64,000 nucleotides of DNA from Triplophysa rosa (Eukaryota; Chordata; Actinopteri; Cypriniformes; Nemacheilidae): the NCBI RefSeq assembly GCF_024868665.1, contig NC_079904.1, positions 21,621,784-21,685,783 on the forward strand, given 5' to 3'. Below, in pieces: positions 41,920 through 52,805 of the stretch. The notes under the pieces are model-generated. The model was not told where the DNA came from. It searched no databases and was given only the letters and a program-made list of their open reading frames with translations. Each line of letters begins with the position of its first letter. Position 1 is the stretch's first letter. The position numbers were made by a program, and so were the translations under genes.

Positions 41920-43383
41920 TTGAATGTTGGTACGTTGACAGGTAAAGGCAGAGAGCTGGTAGATATGATGCAGAGGAGGAAAGTCGACATTCTGTGTGTC
42001 CAGGAGACCAGGTGGAAAGGGAGCAAGGCTAGAAGCATTGGAGCAGGGTTTAAACTGTTTTATCATGGTGCGGACAGGAAGAGAAATGGAGTAGGATTGA
42101 TCCTGAAGGAGGAGTTTGTGAAGAATGTTCTGGAGGTAAAGAGAGTGTCAGATAGGTTGATGAGTCTGAAGCTGGAAATTGAAGGTGTGAAGTTGAATGT
42201 TGTCAGTGCTTATGCTCCACAAGTAGGTTGTGAGCAAGAGGAGAAAGACAGATTCTGGAGCGAGTTTGAGGAAGTGATGCAGAGTGTTCCCAGAGGTGAG
42301 AGAGTGGTGATAGGCGCAGACTTTAATGGACATGTTGGTGAAGGGAATAGTGGGGATGAGGAAGTGATGGGCAGGTTTGGTCTTCAGGAAAGGAACCCAG
42401 AAGGACAGAGGTTGGTAGACTTTGCTAAAAGTATGGAGATGGCTGTGGTGAACACGTACTTTCAGAAGAGGCAGGAACACAGGGTGACATATAAGAGTGG
42501 TGGCAGGAGCACACAGGTGGACTATATTTTATGTAGACGCTGTAATCTGATGGAGATTAGCGATTGCAAAGTAGTGGTAGGAGAGAGTGTAGCTAGACAG
42601 CATAGGATGGTGGTGTGTAAGATGACTCTGGTGGTGAGGAAGATGAAGAGAGCAAAGGCAGAGCAGAAGACAAAGTGGTGGAAGTTGGAAAAGGAAGAGT
42701 GCCGTGTTGTTTTCAGGGAAGAGTTGAGACAGGCTTTAGGTGGTCAGGAGGTGCTTCCAGATGACTGGACTACTACAGCCAAAGTGATCAGGGAGACAGG
42801 TAGGAAGGTGCTAGGTGTATCATCTGGAAGGAGGAAAGAAGACAAGGAGACTTGGTGGTGGAATGAGGAAGTTCAGGAGAGTATCCAGAGGAAGAGGTTA
42901 GCTAGGAAGAAGTGGGACAGTGAGAGGACAGAGGAAAGTAGACAGGAATATAGGGAGATGCAGCGTGAGGTTAAGATAGAGGTGGCAAAGGCCAAACAGA
43001 AAGCTTATGAGGACATGTATGCAAGGTTAGATAGTAATGAAGGTGAGAGGGATTTGTATCGGTTGGTGAGGCAGAGGGATAGAGATGGAAAGGATGTGCA
43101 GCAGGTTAGAGTGATTAAAGATAGAGATGGAAATGTGTTAACAGGTGACAGGAGGGTGAGGGAAAGATGGAAGGAGTACTTTGAGGAACTGATGAATGAG
43201 GAAAATGGCAGGGAGAGAAGAGTAGTAGAGGCAAATATTGTTGAGCAGGAAGTAGAAAGGATTAGCAAGGGTGAAGTTAGGAGAGATGTAGTGAAGGAGG
43301 ACATGAAGGTAGTCGGTCTGAGAGAAGAGGATGCAGGGGATAGGGCTAGATGGAGGCATATGATTCGCTGTGGCGACCCCTGA
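41920..43383 (+). CDS. RTE ORF: apurinic-like endonuclease with deleted reverse transcriptase
   Basis: The open frame has 487 codons, and the first codon here is TTG, so the true start is unknown. Residues 1-235 form an exonuclease/endonuclease/phosphatase (APE-type) nuclease that nicks target DNA. ILCVQETRW has catalytic Glu29, SAYAPQ holds Tyr98, IGADFNG has Asp134 and Asn136, VDYILC has Asp201 and ARQHRM has His228. Residues 240-450 are a basic linker (KTKWWKLEKEE, ETWWWNEEVQ, RRWKEYFEEL-like). At about residue 454 (nt 43282) the sequence jumps to the family's extreme C-terminus, RDVVKEDMKVVGL to MIRCGDP. The whole RT palm with its FADD box is absent. The frame is uninterrupted, so a nuclease without RT could be made. 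Confidence 0.9.
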   Translation: MNVGTLTGKGRELVDMMQRRKVDILCVQETRWKGSKARSIGAGFKLFYHGADRKRNGVGLILKEEFVKNVLEVKRVSDRLMSLKLEIEGVKLNVVSAYAPQVGCEQEEKDRFWSEFEEVMQSVPRGERVVIGADFNGHVGEGNSGDEEVMGRFGLQERNPEGQRLVDFAKSMEMAVVNTYFQKRQEHRVTYKSGGRSTQVDYILCRRCNLMEISDCKVVVGESVARQHRMVVCKMTLVVRKMKRAKAEQKTKWWKLEKEECRVVFREELRQALGGQEVLPDDWTTTAKVIRETGRKVLGVSSGRRKEDKETWWWNEEVQESIQRKRLARKKWDSERTEESRQEYREMQREVKIEVAKAKQKAYEDMYARLDSNEGERDLYRLVRQRDRDGKDVQQVRVIKDRDGNVLTGDRRVRERWKEYFEELMNEENGRERRVVEANIVEQEVERISKGEVRRDVVKEDMKVVGLREEDAGDRARWRHMIRCGDP

Positions 43384-43411
43384 AGGGAACAGCCGAAAGG
43401 AAAAGAAGAAA

Positions 43412-43545
43412 CCCTGACATATCAACAAATGTGTCATTACCATTGTTTTGTCGCAAGATGCACACCAGTAATGTAAATTAAATATCCTTTTAACTGAGGC
43501 ATAGCACTGGCTTAAGCTAAGCCTTGTCTCTGAAACCGAGCCTAA
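43412..43545. repeat. Right flank of the RTE insertion, MITE part
   Basis: After the target duplication come CATTGTTTTGTCGCAAGATG, CACACCAGTAATGTAAATTA and GCTTAAGCTAAGCCTTGTCT followed by CTGAAACCGAGCC. These match the right side of the family at 39230-39445 and contain its inverted end. The LINE therefore inserted into this MITE. Confidence 0.6.
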
Positions 43546-43712
43546 ATGTTGAAAGTTTAATTGATGCCTCATTTTATTTAAATTGTATACCTTTATTATT
43601 CTTTTTTATTTATTTATTTTAAAATTGAGGATTTTTTACCTTTTCTAGATGTGTATGTTTTGTAAAGCACTTTGAATGTATTACCTTCACTGCTTAAATT
43701 AAAATAAAATAT

Positions 43713-43827
43713 AAAATAAGAGCCTCATGCAAAGCATTCTGGGAACCAAAATCAGGACCAAAAACCGAAAACGAAGGTAAATGGGGATTTCTGGTTCCCA
43801 GAATGGTTTGCATGAGGCTCTTATTTT
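43713..43827. repeat. 36-bp-arm hairpin (AAGAGCCTCATGCAAA...)
   Basis: The left arm (43713-43748), starting AAAATAAGAGCCTCATGC, pairs with the right arm (43792-43827), starting TGGTTCCCAGAATGG, with one mismatch in 36. The loop of 43 nt is purine-rich. No relative is present in the window. It could be a tiny MITE or a structured RNA precursor. Confidence 0.75.
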
Positions 43828-43869
43828 GTAGTTTTTTTTCTGTAACGATGCAGACTTGTAATTGTATTG

Positions 43870-43990
43870 TTCATTTATCTTTGAACAACCAATTGCCAGT
43901 AAATGACATAAATTTAAATCTGCAGTAAGTTCCTGGCAACCTACTGCCAATAAGACTGTAATTTCTACAGAAATTTTTAACACTGTAAAT
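43870..43990. repeat. GCAGTAAGTTCCTGGCAACC MITE remnant
   Basis: TGCCAGTAAATGACATAAAT, CTGCAGTAAGTTCCTGGCAA and TTTTTAACACTGTAAAT resemble the right terminal region of 24032-24392 (CTACAGTAAGTTACTGGCAA) with the CACTGTAAA end word. Partial copy. Confidence 0.6.
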
Positions 43991-45509
43991 ATGCTTTATC
44001 AAGTCGCCTTGCCACGAAGACAGGACACTTTCTGTACTCTGTTTTGTCACATCTTTTGTTCCATGCCAAACTGTGCTGCGTGAATAACGGAGAATATGCA
44101 AAAACTACTAAAAGCTGGTTTTTAAATGTGTGAGAAAAGTAGGGTGCCACACAGGTCCCTTTGTATATGACACCCAGCCCCCAAAATGATGATATTTTGA
44201 AATCAAATCCCATTTTCTGTGAGGATGGGGGAAGCTTTCATTAAAATTGTTCATGCATGCAAATCTTTCTCACAAAGAGACAGATATTTCGCTCTATTTT
44301 TTGCCAACATTTGTGTGAGAAAATCCTGAGAAAATCCATCAAATCCTTTGAAAATCCAATAATATTTGCATACAGCTTAAAACATGCAAAGTCACTGAAT
44401 ATGAATTAAACCGAAAGCCCCCTACTTATGCATTAAAATGAAGCGCTCAACTCCTACAGGTAAACCCAAATTGTGGTCTTTGGTTAAACGATGCTTGTTG
44501 GATGGACAAAAATTGGACCAATACACATGCAAGCCACTTCATTCATTGCCATTTCTACAATGGCCGAGGTTTTTTACTATGTACCGAAAGGGGTGTCAGG
44601 TGTTGAATACAACATTACAACAATACTTCGCGTGTAAACACAAACAGCTGTGAAAGATCTTTGTTTTTGGCTCCGGTGACAATAAACCAAGGCCAAGTGA
44701 CTGAAGGCTGACCAGTTTGCTCTTTGCTGTAATGACAAACACACATTGGCAACACAATAAGAATTCAACAGGCAATCTATTCAACAATTAATGAGGTAGG
44801 AAGTCAGTCCTTCTGAAGATGGCACAGCCTTGCATTCTGCTTGCCCTTGAGGTCTTTTATTGCGTGTCTGTGCCTTGTCCAAACCCATGTGCTGAAAGAG
44901 AGGCCACAAGGACAGTTTAAAAGAGAAAAGTATAGCGATGCATGGCATCTGCATCCACAAAGTGCAGAATAACCTTCACTGTAAAAAAAACAAATCTACA
45001 TCACTGGTACGGTCACATCTTCCTTTTTTATTTGACTTAGTGGAGGTCACGTGTGGCAACAGTCTTTTCAACAGTTTGTGAAACTTACAAAACATTTGAA
45101 TCTCACGAGAAGCAATCGTTGACAACATTGCTGCTTCACATCGCTACGAATGTCAAGTTTTGAATCTCATTGGTTGGCGCGTGTCTTGTGAGCACAAGAA
45201 CCGTTGAGATTCAAAAGATAAGATTCGTTGAGCCTGTGTGCTGCCATTTTGAGTGAAAACAGTAATGGTAAATTAGCTTAAAATATGAATTGTTTTTGAC
45301 ATAACTGTATCGTTTTGTGTCATGAGCCGTTAACCCTGGACATGTAACCTTGTAGTCATATGTATTACTTTTATAACGGATGTATTCGCTTTTTGGAGCT
45401 ATAGATATCGGGACTATCCATTGCCATTACCAAGCTGGGAAGAGCCAGAATATATTCAATATAACTCCCATTGTTATCCGCTAAAAGAAGATAGCCGTAA
45501 ATATAGGCT
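43991..45509. other. Intergenic DNA, nothing recognised
   Basis: About 1.5 kb unique-looking. ORFs such as 44438-44653 and 44577-44787 (minus) have no known motif. No repeat terminus seen. Confidence 0.5.
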
Positions 45510-45537
45510 AATTTAATTTTTGGTGAACTGTTCCTTT
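45510..45537. repeat. Palindromic TTAA MITE right-end fragment
   Basis: TTTAATTTTTGGTGAACTGT followed by TCCTTTAA matches the right terminus of the palindromic MITEs. Only about 28 bp remain. Confidence 0.55.
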
Positions 45538-45649
45538 AACTGAGCCAGTTGTAAACTTTTGGTGCAAAGTCTATAAAAAATTGAATATGAGAGGACTGAA
45601 TTTTTACAGTGTTCCAGACACACTCATGTCCAGATTATATTGAAACTCG

Positions 45650-45875
45650 TCGCTGTCCTTCTGAAACCTCATTTGTCCAAATTCGCTGTTTTTCAGGAAA
45701 TGGAAAAAAACACTGTTTCACATACTGTTTTGTCAAAAAGTTGACTTTTTAATACTTTTAATTTGTTAGATATTTGCAAAACCCAGTGACAAACATAAAG
45801 GGTGACTGATAATAATGATTTATGGCAACAACAAAAACAATCATGAAATATGGCGATACGAGGTTTCAGTAAGAC
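45650..45875. repeat. Unclassified repeat, copy 1 (shared with 62226-62450)
   Basis: CTTTTTAATACTTTTAATTT, TTAGATATTTGCAAAACCC, CAAACATAAAGGGTGACTGA and TAATAATGATTTATGGCAAC have close counterparts in the same order and orientation at 62226-62450. No ORF and no obvious termini, so the class is unknown. Confidence 0.7.
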
Positions 45876-47458
45876 AGCAGCGAACTGTAGTTTGCCCAAA
45901 AACAACCTGCTAAGACAATGCAGACAACTACACCAAAGTTAAGAGATCCATGTCTTTTAAAATATAATTTATAACTTAGAATAGATGTTGAAATGTTTAA
46001 AGATCTTTGGATGAGTTATGTAAAAACATGTTGCCATGACTTTTTCCTGTGACAGCAATAAACTGAATTGATGTTAAATATACACATGAAGTGTCTCAAA
46101 GCTTAAATCTATCGAAATGAATCTTTGAAGCTTTTTTGAACCTGTTCATTGAAACAAACCAAATAAATCAACACGATTCAGATAAAAAGACATTTTAGAA
46201 AAGCATGAAGTCTCAATTATAAACATATTGCTAACACATTTCGTGTTGATTTTGTGTGAAATAAATGAAAGGGACATCACAGGTTGTGTTTGAAGTAACA
46301 AAATGTGCTGTCCCAGAAATTACACAAAGATTACATTTTGCAGACTACGGCACCACATTTTTACCTTATTTTACAAAATGATTGTGAAATCAACGCTAAA
46401 GCCACGCTGGAAGCAAAATGACCTGCGGACTGGCCCTTTCTTTTCTTATGTGCTGTCTCTCAACATGCATTCCTGTCGTATTTCATGTGAGGTTACTCTG
46501 TCATGGCTCAATACAACATTACAAACAGCACAAAGCAGATAGCACCAGTGAAGGATTACCTGTAGTGTTGACAGCTCTCAACTGTCTTTAGCTTTTCAAT
46601 TTGACTAAGACCCTACAGTTGTCATAAAAGAGCTTTAGCTCTTAAGACTGCAGTCCACCAAAGCAAAAATGAGCGTCAACTCACAGCCTGAAGCCTCATA
46701 CAACTCTAAACAGTACTCACGTGCGTGCAGCGCAGAGTAACGTGCAGGCACCTCAAACGGACCACGGCTGATCCGTGTGACGAAAGTTTGCGCCACTAAC
46801 TCGAGAAAACTTTTAATTAATGGAATGTGTATCGTTTTTAACATATGATCAAAATTAATCAGCCCTCGATTTGAGGTATTAAAATCAAATTAATCATGTG
46901 AAAAAGCAAATGATGCTTGACGCATCTCCAGCTGTGCAGAGTCGTTGTTTTTTCTCGCTCTTGCTCCTCTCTTCAGGAGGACATTAGTGCACACCACTTG
47001 AGTCAACTGTTACTGTCACTCCAAATAGTTCACATATGGCAGCTTTAATATATTGTGTTTGGTGGGTTTGTTCGCTGTAGCGTTAGTATTAATAGATGTA
47101 AATTTGCACTGCTTGAGTGACACTTGAAAGTTCATCCATGGAAAAATAGCAGAAAAGGAGGGTGTAAAATATTCATAAGTTTCAGTTAAAGGTGATGTTT
47201 CTACTTTAAATTACTGTATCCTCAGTGCATTTGCAACAACGCCTTATTGTTTTCTCACACAAATTTTGGGGAAACTAACTTCTGACGCTACAAACTTAAA
47301 GGGGCCGCTCCTTCTCTGTCCTTTTAAATACATTTTTGGTAGACATAGACCGGGAAAACCATGAACACTCTCCTGGAAATAATTACTTGTAAAGTATTAG
47401 AAGGTTGCTAGTTTTGAAATCCAACAATATTACAACTCTAGGTATTGTTGTTGGCTGT
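45876..47458. other. Intergenic DNA, nothing firmly recognised
   Basis: About 1.6 kb. 46840-47120 has ATTAATC/AATTAATC words and no window repeat, so it could be a small conserved block. ORFs 46303-46542 and 46635-46844 are without motif. Confidence 0.45.
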
Positions 47459-47809
47459 CACTGTACAAAAAAGTCCCTAAAAAAACATAAATTTACTGTC
47501 AGCTGGAGTGAGACCCCCCAGAAATAATAGTTTTTCCTGTAAAACTACAGGATATAAGGATAACAAATTGTTTACCCTATTTTTCTTGTAAATTTGCTGT
47601 CTTTTTCTGTAATTTTGAAAAATAAAATGTTTAAAAATACGAAGCTAGGGCGACAGAAATAAAGTGCAAAATATATTTTTTCCTTGTAAAATTACAAGTT
47701 TTTCCCATTTTTCTTGTAAAAAAAACGTGTTTAACTGTATTTCAAAAATACATTAAAAAATCTGTAAAAAATAACAAAAATTCTGTAAAGTTACGTATGT
47801 TTTACAGTG
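47459..47809 (-). repeat. CACTGTA MITE with CAGCTGGAGTG core
   Basis: Starts CACTGTACAAAAAAGTCCC and ends GTATGTTTTACAGTG. The core GTCAGCTGGAGTGAG lies near the left end, so this copy is in the same orientation as 36538. Both termini are present. It is a diverged member of the family, and non-coding. Confidence 0.75.
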
Positions 47810-48137
47810 TATGCTGGGCTTGGGTTTACGAATAATTCACTCTTTTAAATATTTCAAGTGAATCTGTCAAAACTAATATTGACTAATATTGAAAAGTGTG
47901 TTCTCACTGCATGAACAGTAATGAGATACTTTTTGAAAAAGCAAATAAAAGACGCTTTGTGGAGTGTTTTTACCATCGTTAAAATGACACAAATGCATCC
48001 TGTCATATCCTAGATCTCAACAATGTCACAAACTGAGCTTACATTTTCCAACTCTGTCAGTCTGCAAAGTTCGCTATTATTCAAGATATAAACTCAAATG
48101 TTTCTTACACAATTTACCCAAACCTGCAAAATCAACA

Positions 48138-48352
48138 TTAAAGGGACGGTTCACCCAAAAATGAAAAGTCTTCTGTCATCATTTACTCGCCCTCAGATTG
48201 TTCCAAACCTGTATAAATCTCTTCGTTCTGCTAAACACAAAGGACAGTATTTGTAAGAATGTCAGTAACCAAACAGATCTCATACCCCATTTACTGCCAT
48301 AGTAGGGAAAAGAAATACTACGGGAGTCAATGAGGGGTGAGATCTGTTTAGT
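48138..48352. repeat. Palindromic TTAA MITE, right-truncated
   Basis: TTAAAGGGACGGTTCACCCA, ATTTACTCGCCCTCAGATTG and the hairpin with TGCCATAGTAGGGAAAAG and ACTACGGGAGTCAATG followed by AGATCTGTTTAG match the family up to about 48352; the rest of the right arm is missing. Confidence 0.8.
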
Positions 48353-48379
48353 CTTTTATGTTATAAGAAAAAAAAGGTG

Positions 48380-49980
48380 ACCAGCTGAGAGCCGGTAGCT
48401 TTCCTGGATCACAACTCGGAGGGTTGAGAAAAGTATCTGCTGATCGGTGGTTCATGAGTGATGAATGGCCGAGTTGATAATCTCATCACAGTCTGCAGGG
48501 ACGATCAGATAAATGTCGCTCTCACAGTGAAAACGCTCACCGTCCAACAGACTGCCTGTTATACGGCTCTGAAACGCATGCAGCGAAGGGCTTAGGACAA
48601 GAAAAGTGTTCAAGTATAGAGTTTGGAAAATGTTGTTAGACTCTGAGCAGCATGTTTTGGGATTATGAAAAAGAAACCCCTTTAATGGCTGTCGCAAGCT
48701 CTTTGACCATCAGACTTATCAATTTGAGTCAGGAAATGCAGTGTGCGCAGTCATCAGACGACGAAACCCTCCTTCAGCTCAACCTCCCGTCCATCTTGTC
48801 AAGTGAGTTTCTCTGTTAACTGATGGTAAACTTAATGATAAAGGCGAGACCCTGAAGTGATCCCGCGTGATTGAAAGCCTCCCGTTTTGAAATGTAAATT
48901 CACATAGGAAGGTGTGGAAACGCTCAGATAAAGGGCTAAAGCTCTCCCGGGATGACTCTCGCAATTGGCGCCTCAGCTAAGGCATGTCAGGTGGCTTGAT
49001 GAATCCATGGGGAGGCTGCACCTCAACACCAAGCTCTCCTCAGATCATCATCCCCTCGTCCTTATTCTGTCAACACCATTGATGAGGCTGTCAGGGACCC
49101 TGCTCATTTGAGGGGAGCGCCTGCCTCTCTTTGCATATGCACAACAAGGAGAAGGGAAGAGAGAGACACGGCAGGTGCACGAGGAGGATACCGCGGGGAA
49201 TAGCATCAGAGGACGAGGACGTGAAGAAGATTCCCACCGGAGTTGGCGAGGCAGGGGACACCACACGGAGCAGAGCCATACCCCCTCCCAGCGGCAGGAG
49301 CCTCAAGCTTTGCTCGGGCGGTGGGGGGGCAGGGTGTAGTGCTGTAATCATAAAGTTCAGGCAGCGGAGGCGTTCAACTAAAATAGTCTTAAAGCGTTTT
49401 GAAGAGGTCCCATAAGTTTGAGATCAAGTTGCGTCACCGAGAAAGAAAAGCGACAGGGTTTTCTCATCCGCGAGGAATAGAGGGCGCTAGAGTTGGCCAT
49501 GAATTGGAATCTCTAATTAGCGGCACAGCGGGAAGGTTCCGCGGAGTTGAAACAGCGAGTGTGGACCGGTTTCTGCATTAATGATCTGGAACACACGGAG
49601 ACGCGCTAAACGCGCAGTGCTGCGGGGGATGACGCCGAGGTGGGTGGGTGTCCTGTCCCCTCTCACATCCCAGCAGGCCAGTGAACACGTTACAGTAACA
49701 AGAGCCTCCTAATTAGACCCCGACAACTCGTGAGGGTCTGATATTAATATTAATCGACCTCTGTGCACTGCAGTTACATTTGTGGTGCGAATGCAGATGG
49801 AGAAGGAAGCCACCTAATACAAAAGTGATGGGGTAGGAAGGTAAATAAAGAGAAAATTAGGACAGATAGAGCTCTCCAGGGGTATCATGCCACTTATTTC
49901 TTGTAGGGTACATCACTCCTGATTTATATTTAAAGCTCAGTCTAGATGTTCTATAGATCTTTATTAGTGTAGCGGTACAA
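48380..49980. other. Large repeat-free block, candidate conserved non-coding DNA
   Basis: About 1.6 kb of GC-richer, balanced sequence, the longest repeat-free block in the window. It contains CTCCTAATTAGACCCC (49707), GGTCTGATATTAATATTAAT (49735) and CTGCATTAATGATCTGG (49572). ORFs on both strands (48452-48697, 49048-49351, 49131-49415 and 49399-49581) reflect the higher GC and show no known domain. A gene exon is not excluded, but no splice-site pair with a known protein was found. Candidate enhancer cluster. Confidence 0.4.
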
Positions 49981-51640
49981 TTTGGTTGATTGTAACCCCG
50001 TTTGTTTTCCGTTGGGATAAAGTTCATGAGTGACGAATGATTTCCAGAAGGTGTTATTTAATTCGAATGAATTTGTGATCGGGTGACTTTGCCGCAACTT
50101 TGTTGACAAATTCTTTTTAACCTACAAAAACTGTACTTCAAATACATGTCAGGGGTCTAAAGTAAGGATGTTATACCCTCCTAATAGAGGCATTGATGAC
50201 TATGTGCATGGCCTCACAACTACAAATATGTCAAATGTGAATTTTGATTGTAAACAGAATGAAGTTGTGATGTTCAGGTGCTACAGAGCACAAAAGACAA
50301 AGTCGAGGTGGGGGCGAATCACATCCACTCATCTTTAGCCTTTCTTATAGTTGAGGAAGAGGTGAAATAGTGTTAAGAGCTGGTGTGAAAGTTCATGAAA
50401 ATTCCTAACGAAGCCTTGTGACTTGTAAATGAATCTCAGTGAACAAAAACTGGTGTTAAAAAAGGTATTAAATTATATAAATGTAATAAAACTACATTCA
50501 TCTTAAGGAAAAACTAAACGCTATGAATTCTTTTTCAGTCAGTTACTCACCCTCGTGTGCTTCCGAACCCATTTGAACAAAAAGACATTGTAGACAAACA
50601 GTACTCACTTTTGCCATATGGACAAAAACAACAAGAGAGAAAACAAGACAATGATACAGGTTTAGAAACGTCATAAGGACAAAAAAATAATGACACAATT
50701 GTCATTGTTGTCTGAACCAATGCTTTGAAGCAAACTCTCCCTGTCTGAGGATACAAAACACACTCTGCATGTGAGGGGACCGGGGTAAAAATCTTTGTGC
50801 ATTCCTGAGAACCACAAAGCCGAAAAACCAGACAGAAGATTTGGGGGGAGTTGGCAGATCTTTGGTCCCAGGGAGAGTGCTTAAAGACAGTTTGGTGTCC
50901 TCAATCGTTGGACGGTATTGTCAGGAGAATGCATACCTGAAGGTGAGAGGGAGTGAGATTTGAGCTGTACAGGAAAGCAACTGTTGTTATGGTGGACCAG
51001 GCTGTTTGCCCCGCTGGGAGGTCTGGTGCACAGGGTACTTATTAGTCTAAGGACGAGACTTTGTGGACAGATTTAAAAGCTTCAGCCAGGATGATTCGCA
51101 TTGGTGCCAAGTTAAGCCACAATGTAATTAGTGAACCTCAGAGGAATGTTCTTGATGTGGCCTACAGTAGCACAATGGCCTCTTAGATAGACGCCGAAAC
51201 ATGCTCCTGCACTGTCCATGCATGCACATACAGTACCGCTACGATCTGCTTCACACACTCGATCTCTGTCTGCCACGGTGATACACGCACAGACGTGCAG
51301 AAAGGACAATTACTCCCATTAAAGAGGCCCAGATGCTTCCGTGATTACATTTGACCACACATACACAAATGAAAGCAAACGGGCGCACATGAAGGGCTCC
51401 CGAGCATATGTTCTGTAGGTCGCGTGTAGCACGTGATGGGCGACAGGAGTATGAAATTCATAGCTGAAGTCGCGAAGGATAGATTAGCTCTAAAGCTTTG
51501 TCATGGAAGCAGGGTAAAATTGACCTCAGTGGTCTAGGGCGTAAGTGTGTGAGAGGAAACAGAAAGAGAAACAGTGAGCGTGAATCAGTGAATCAAACCC
51601 ATAACCTTTGCACTGCTAACACAAACACTGCGAAACTGCA
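49981..51640. other. Intergenic DNA, mostly unrecognised
   Basis: About 1.65 kb. TTAAGGAAAAACTAAACGCT with CAGTTACTCACCCTCGTGTG (50501-50565) is a decayed palindromic-MITE left arm. The remainder is unique-looking, with a balanced patch at 50750-51400. The minus ORFs 50547-50756 and 51112-51309 are without motif. Confidence 0.45.
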
Positions 51641-51651
51641 ACAAAGAAGGT

Positions 51652-51970
51652 TTAGGGTGAGGATATAGAGCCACTTGTTAGCCAGGTATAATATAATCCT
51701 GGAACTGACTTGGAAATGCCTTTCTCTGTAGACATCATTAGTTTGCGGTTGACAGTATTGAACGCTGCAGACAAATGCAGAATAATTAGTATGGAGTTAA
51801 GCAAGGATGTTTTGTCTGATGTGAACGCCTTAGAGGCTCGTAGGACAGCTCCACTAGATAAGGATGTGTTGACAGCAGAGAACAGGTTAGGCAGAGGATC
51901 AGAGGACATCACTTTCATCAGAGAGGATAGGATTGATGGGAAAGGTTTTGCACAATGCTCGGCGAGAAGA
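51652..51970 (-). pseudogene. LINE reverse-transcriptase fragment (L2/Rex1-like), internally deleted
   Basis: The minus-strand frame 51652-51918 reads SSDPLPNLFSAVNTSLSSG near its start and then LIILHLSAAFNTVNRKLM, a decayed version of the RT palm motif A (DLSAAFDTV) of L2/Rex1/CR1-type LINEs. The intervening RT region is largely missing, so it is a scrambled fragment about 90 codons long. No 3' end or target duplication seen. The family is an estimate by eye. Confidence 0.5.
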
Positions 51971-52110
51971 ATATTGTTGTCTGAGCCAAGACTACAGTAT
52001 ATCGGAGATTCAGTTTAGGTGGGGTGCAGCAGTATCAGCAGTAGATATAGAAAGAGTTGATGGCATGAGGGGCAACTTTAAATGCTAAACTTTTTACAGT
52101 TTTACCCACA

Positions 52111-52398
52111 GTTAGTAGTAGAGATGCACCGATATATCGGCCAATAATCGGTATCGGTCGATAAAAGCAATTTTTCACGCTATCGGCCAATAGTTTAAAA
52201 ATAGCCAATGATCAGAGATGACTTATCCTGTCAATCAAAAGAGGACAAGAATTATTTAGGAATTATGAATTAATAACATTCAGAAAGTTAAGAAATATTT
52301 ATTCATTCTTCAGAATCGGTATCAGCAGATATAGCTCTGAATAACTGTCTATCAGTACCAGTGGAGAAATTGAGTATCGGAGCATCTCTAGTTAGTAG
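52111..52398. repeat. hAT MITE with perfect 8-bp target duplication (TAGAGATGCACCGATA)
   Basis: The element runs 52119-52390 from TAGAGATGCACCGATATATC to GTATCGGAGCATCTCTA, with inverted ends of about 16 bp. GTTAGTAG flanks both sides exactly (52111-52118 and 52391-52398). An 8-bp duplication and TAGAGATGC ends are hAT hallmarks. No transposase; 272 bp. Confidence 0.93.
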
Positions 52399-52576
52399 TG
52401 CTTTGACAACAAAGCCAGATTTGTAACCTATTCAACAACTGCATCATAAAATGTATAAATTGTGGAGCACAAACTAGTTTTTGATTGACCTTGAAAAAAT
52501 CAGGCGAATAATATCACACAAAAAAAGATTTGTCATATATCAAATGAAAGCTCTCACTCTCAGGAACATCGCTATA

Positions 52577-52805
52577 CACTATAAAAAATGGTGGGTTATT
52601 TCACCCCAACGGTGCATCAAAAATGGACAAACCCAACCGTTGGGTTATAAATTAACCTATGCTTGTATCAACTCAAAATTCTGCATTGTTTTAATCCATT
52701 GCTGGGTCAAATATAACCCTATTCTGGGTTCATTTAACCCAACAGTTGGGTTTGTCTACATTTGACTCAACGATGGGTAGAAATAACCCAACATTTTTTA
52801 GAGTG
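52577..52805. repeat. MITE of the GGGTTGTTT family, complete copy 3
   Basis: The left end CACTATAAAAAATGGTGGGT and right end AACCCAACATTTTTTAGAGTG are inverted repeats flanked by TA on both sides. Inside are CCCAACCGTTGGGTT, CCATTGCTGGGTCAAA and CAACAGTTGGGTTTG. It reveals the true ends missing from copies 1 and 2. Confidence 0.85.

Larger units (their letters stand above)
41592..43411 (+). mobile_element. RTE-type non-LTR retrotransposon with 17-bp target duplication, internally deleted
   Basis: The 1820-bp insertion is bounded by identical 17-bp repeats CCCTGACATATCAACAA (41575-41591 and 43412-43428), the target-site duplication of target-primed reverse transcription. The 5' part has GTGCCGGTCCCAAGCCCGG and GTCAGGAAGGGCATCCG, known leader words of this fish RTE family. 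The 3' end has TGTGGCGACCCCTGAAGGGA and a short AAAAGAAGAA tail. It has both ends, but the RT region is removed in frame, so it is a non-autonomous derivative. A perfect duplication suggests a relatively recent insertion. Confidence 0.9.

Noticed and set aside
42148..43572. Minus-strand ORFs of about 100-144 codons opposite the RTE ORF
   Set aside because: Antisense shadows of the purine-rich endonuclease reading frame.
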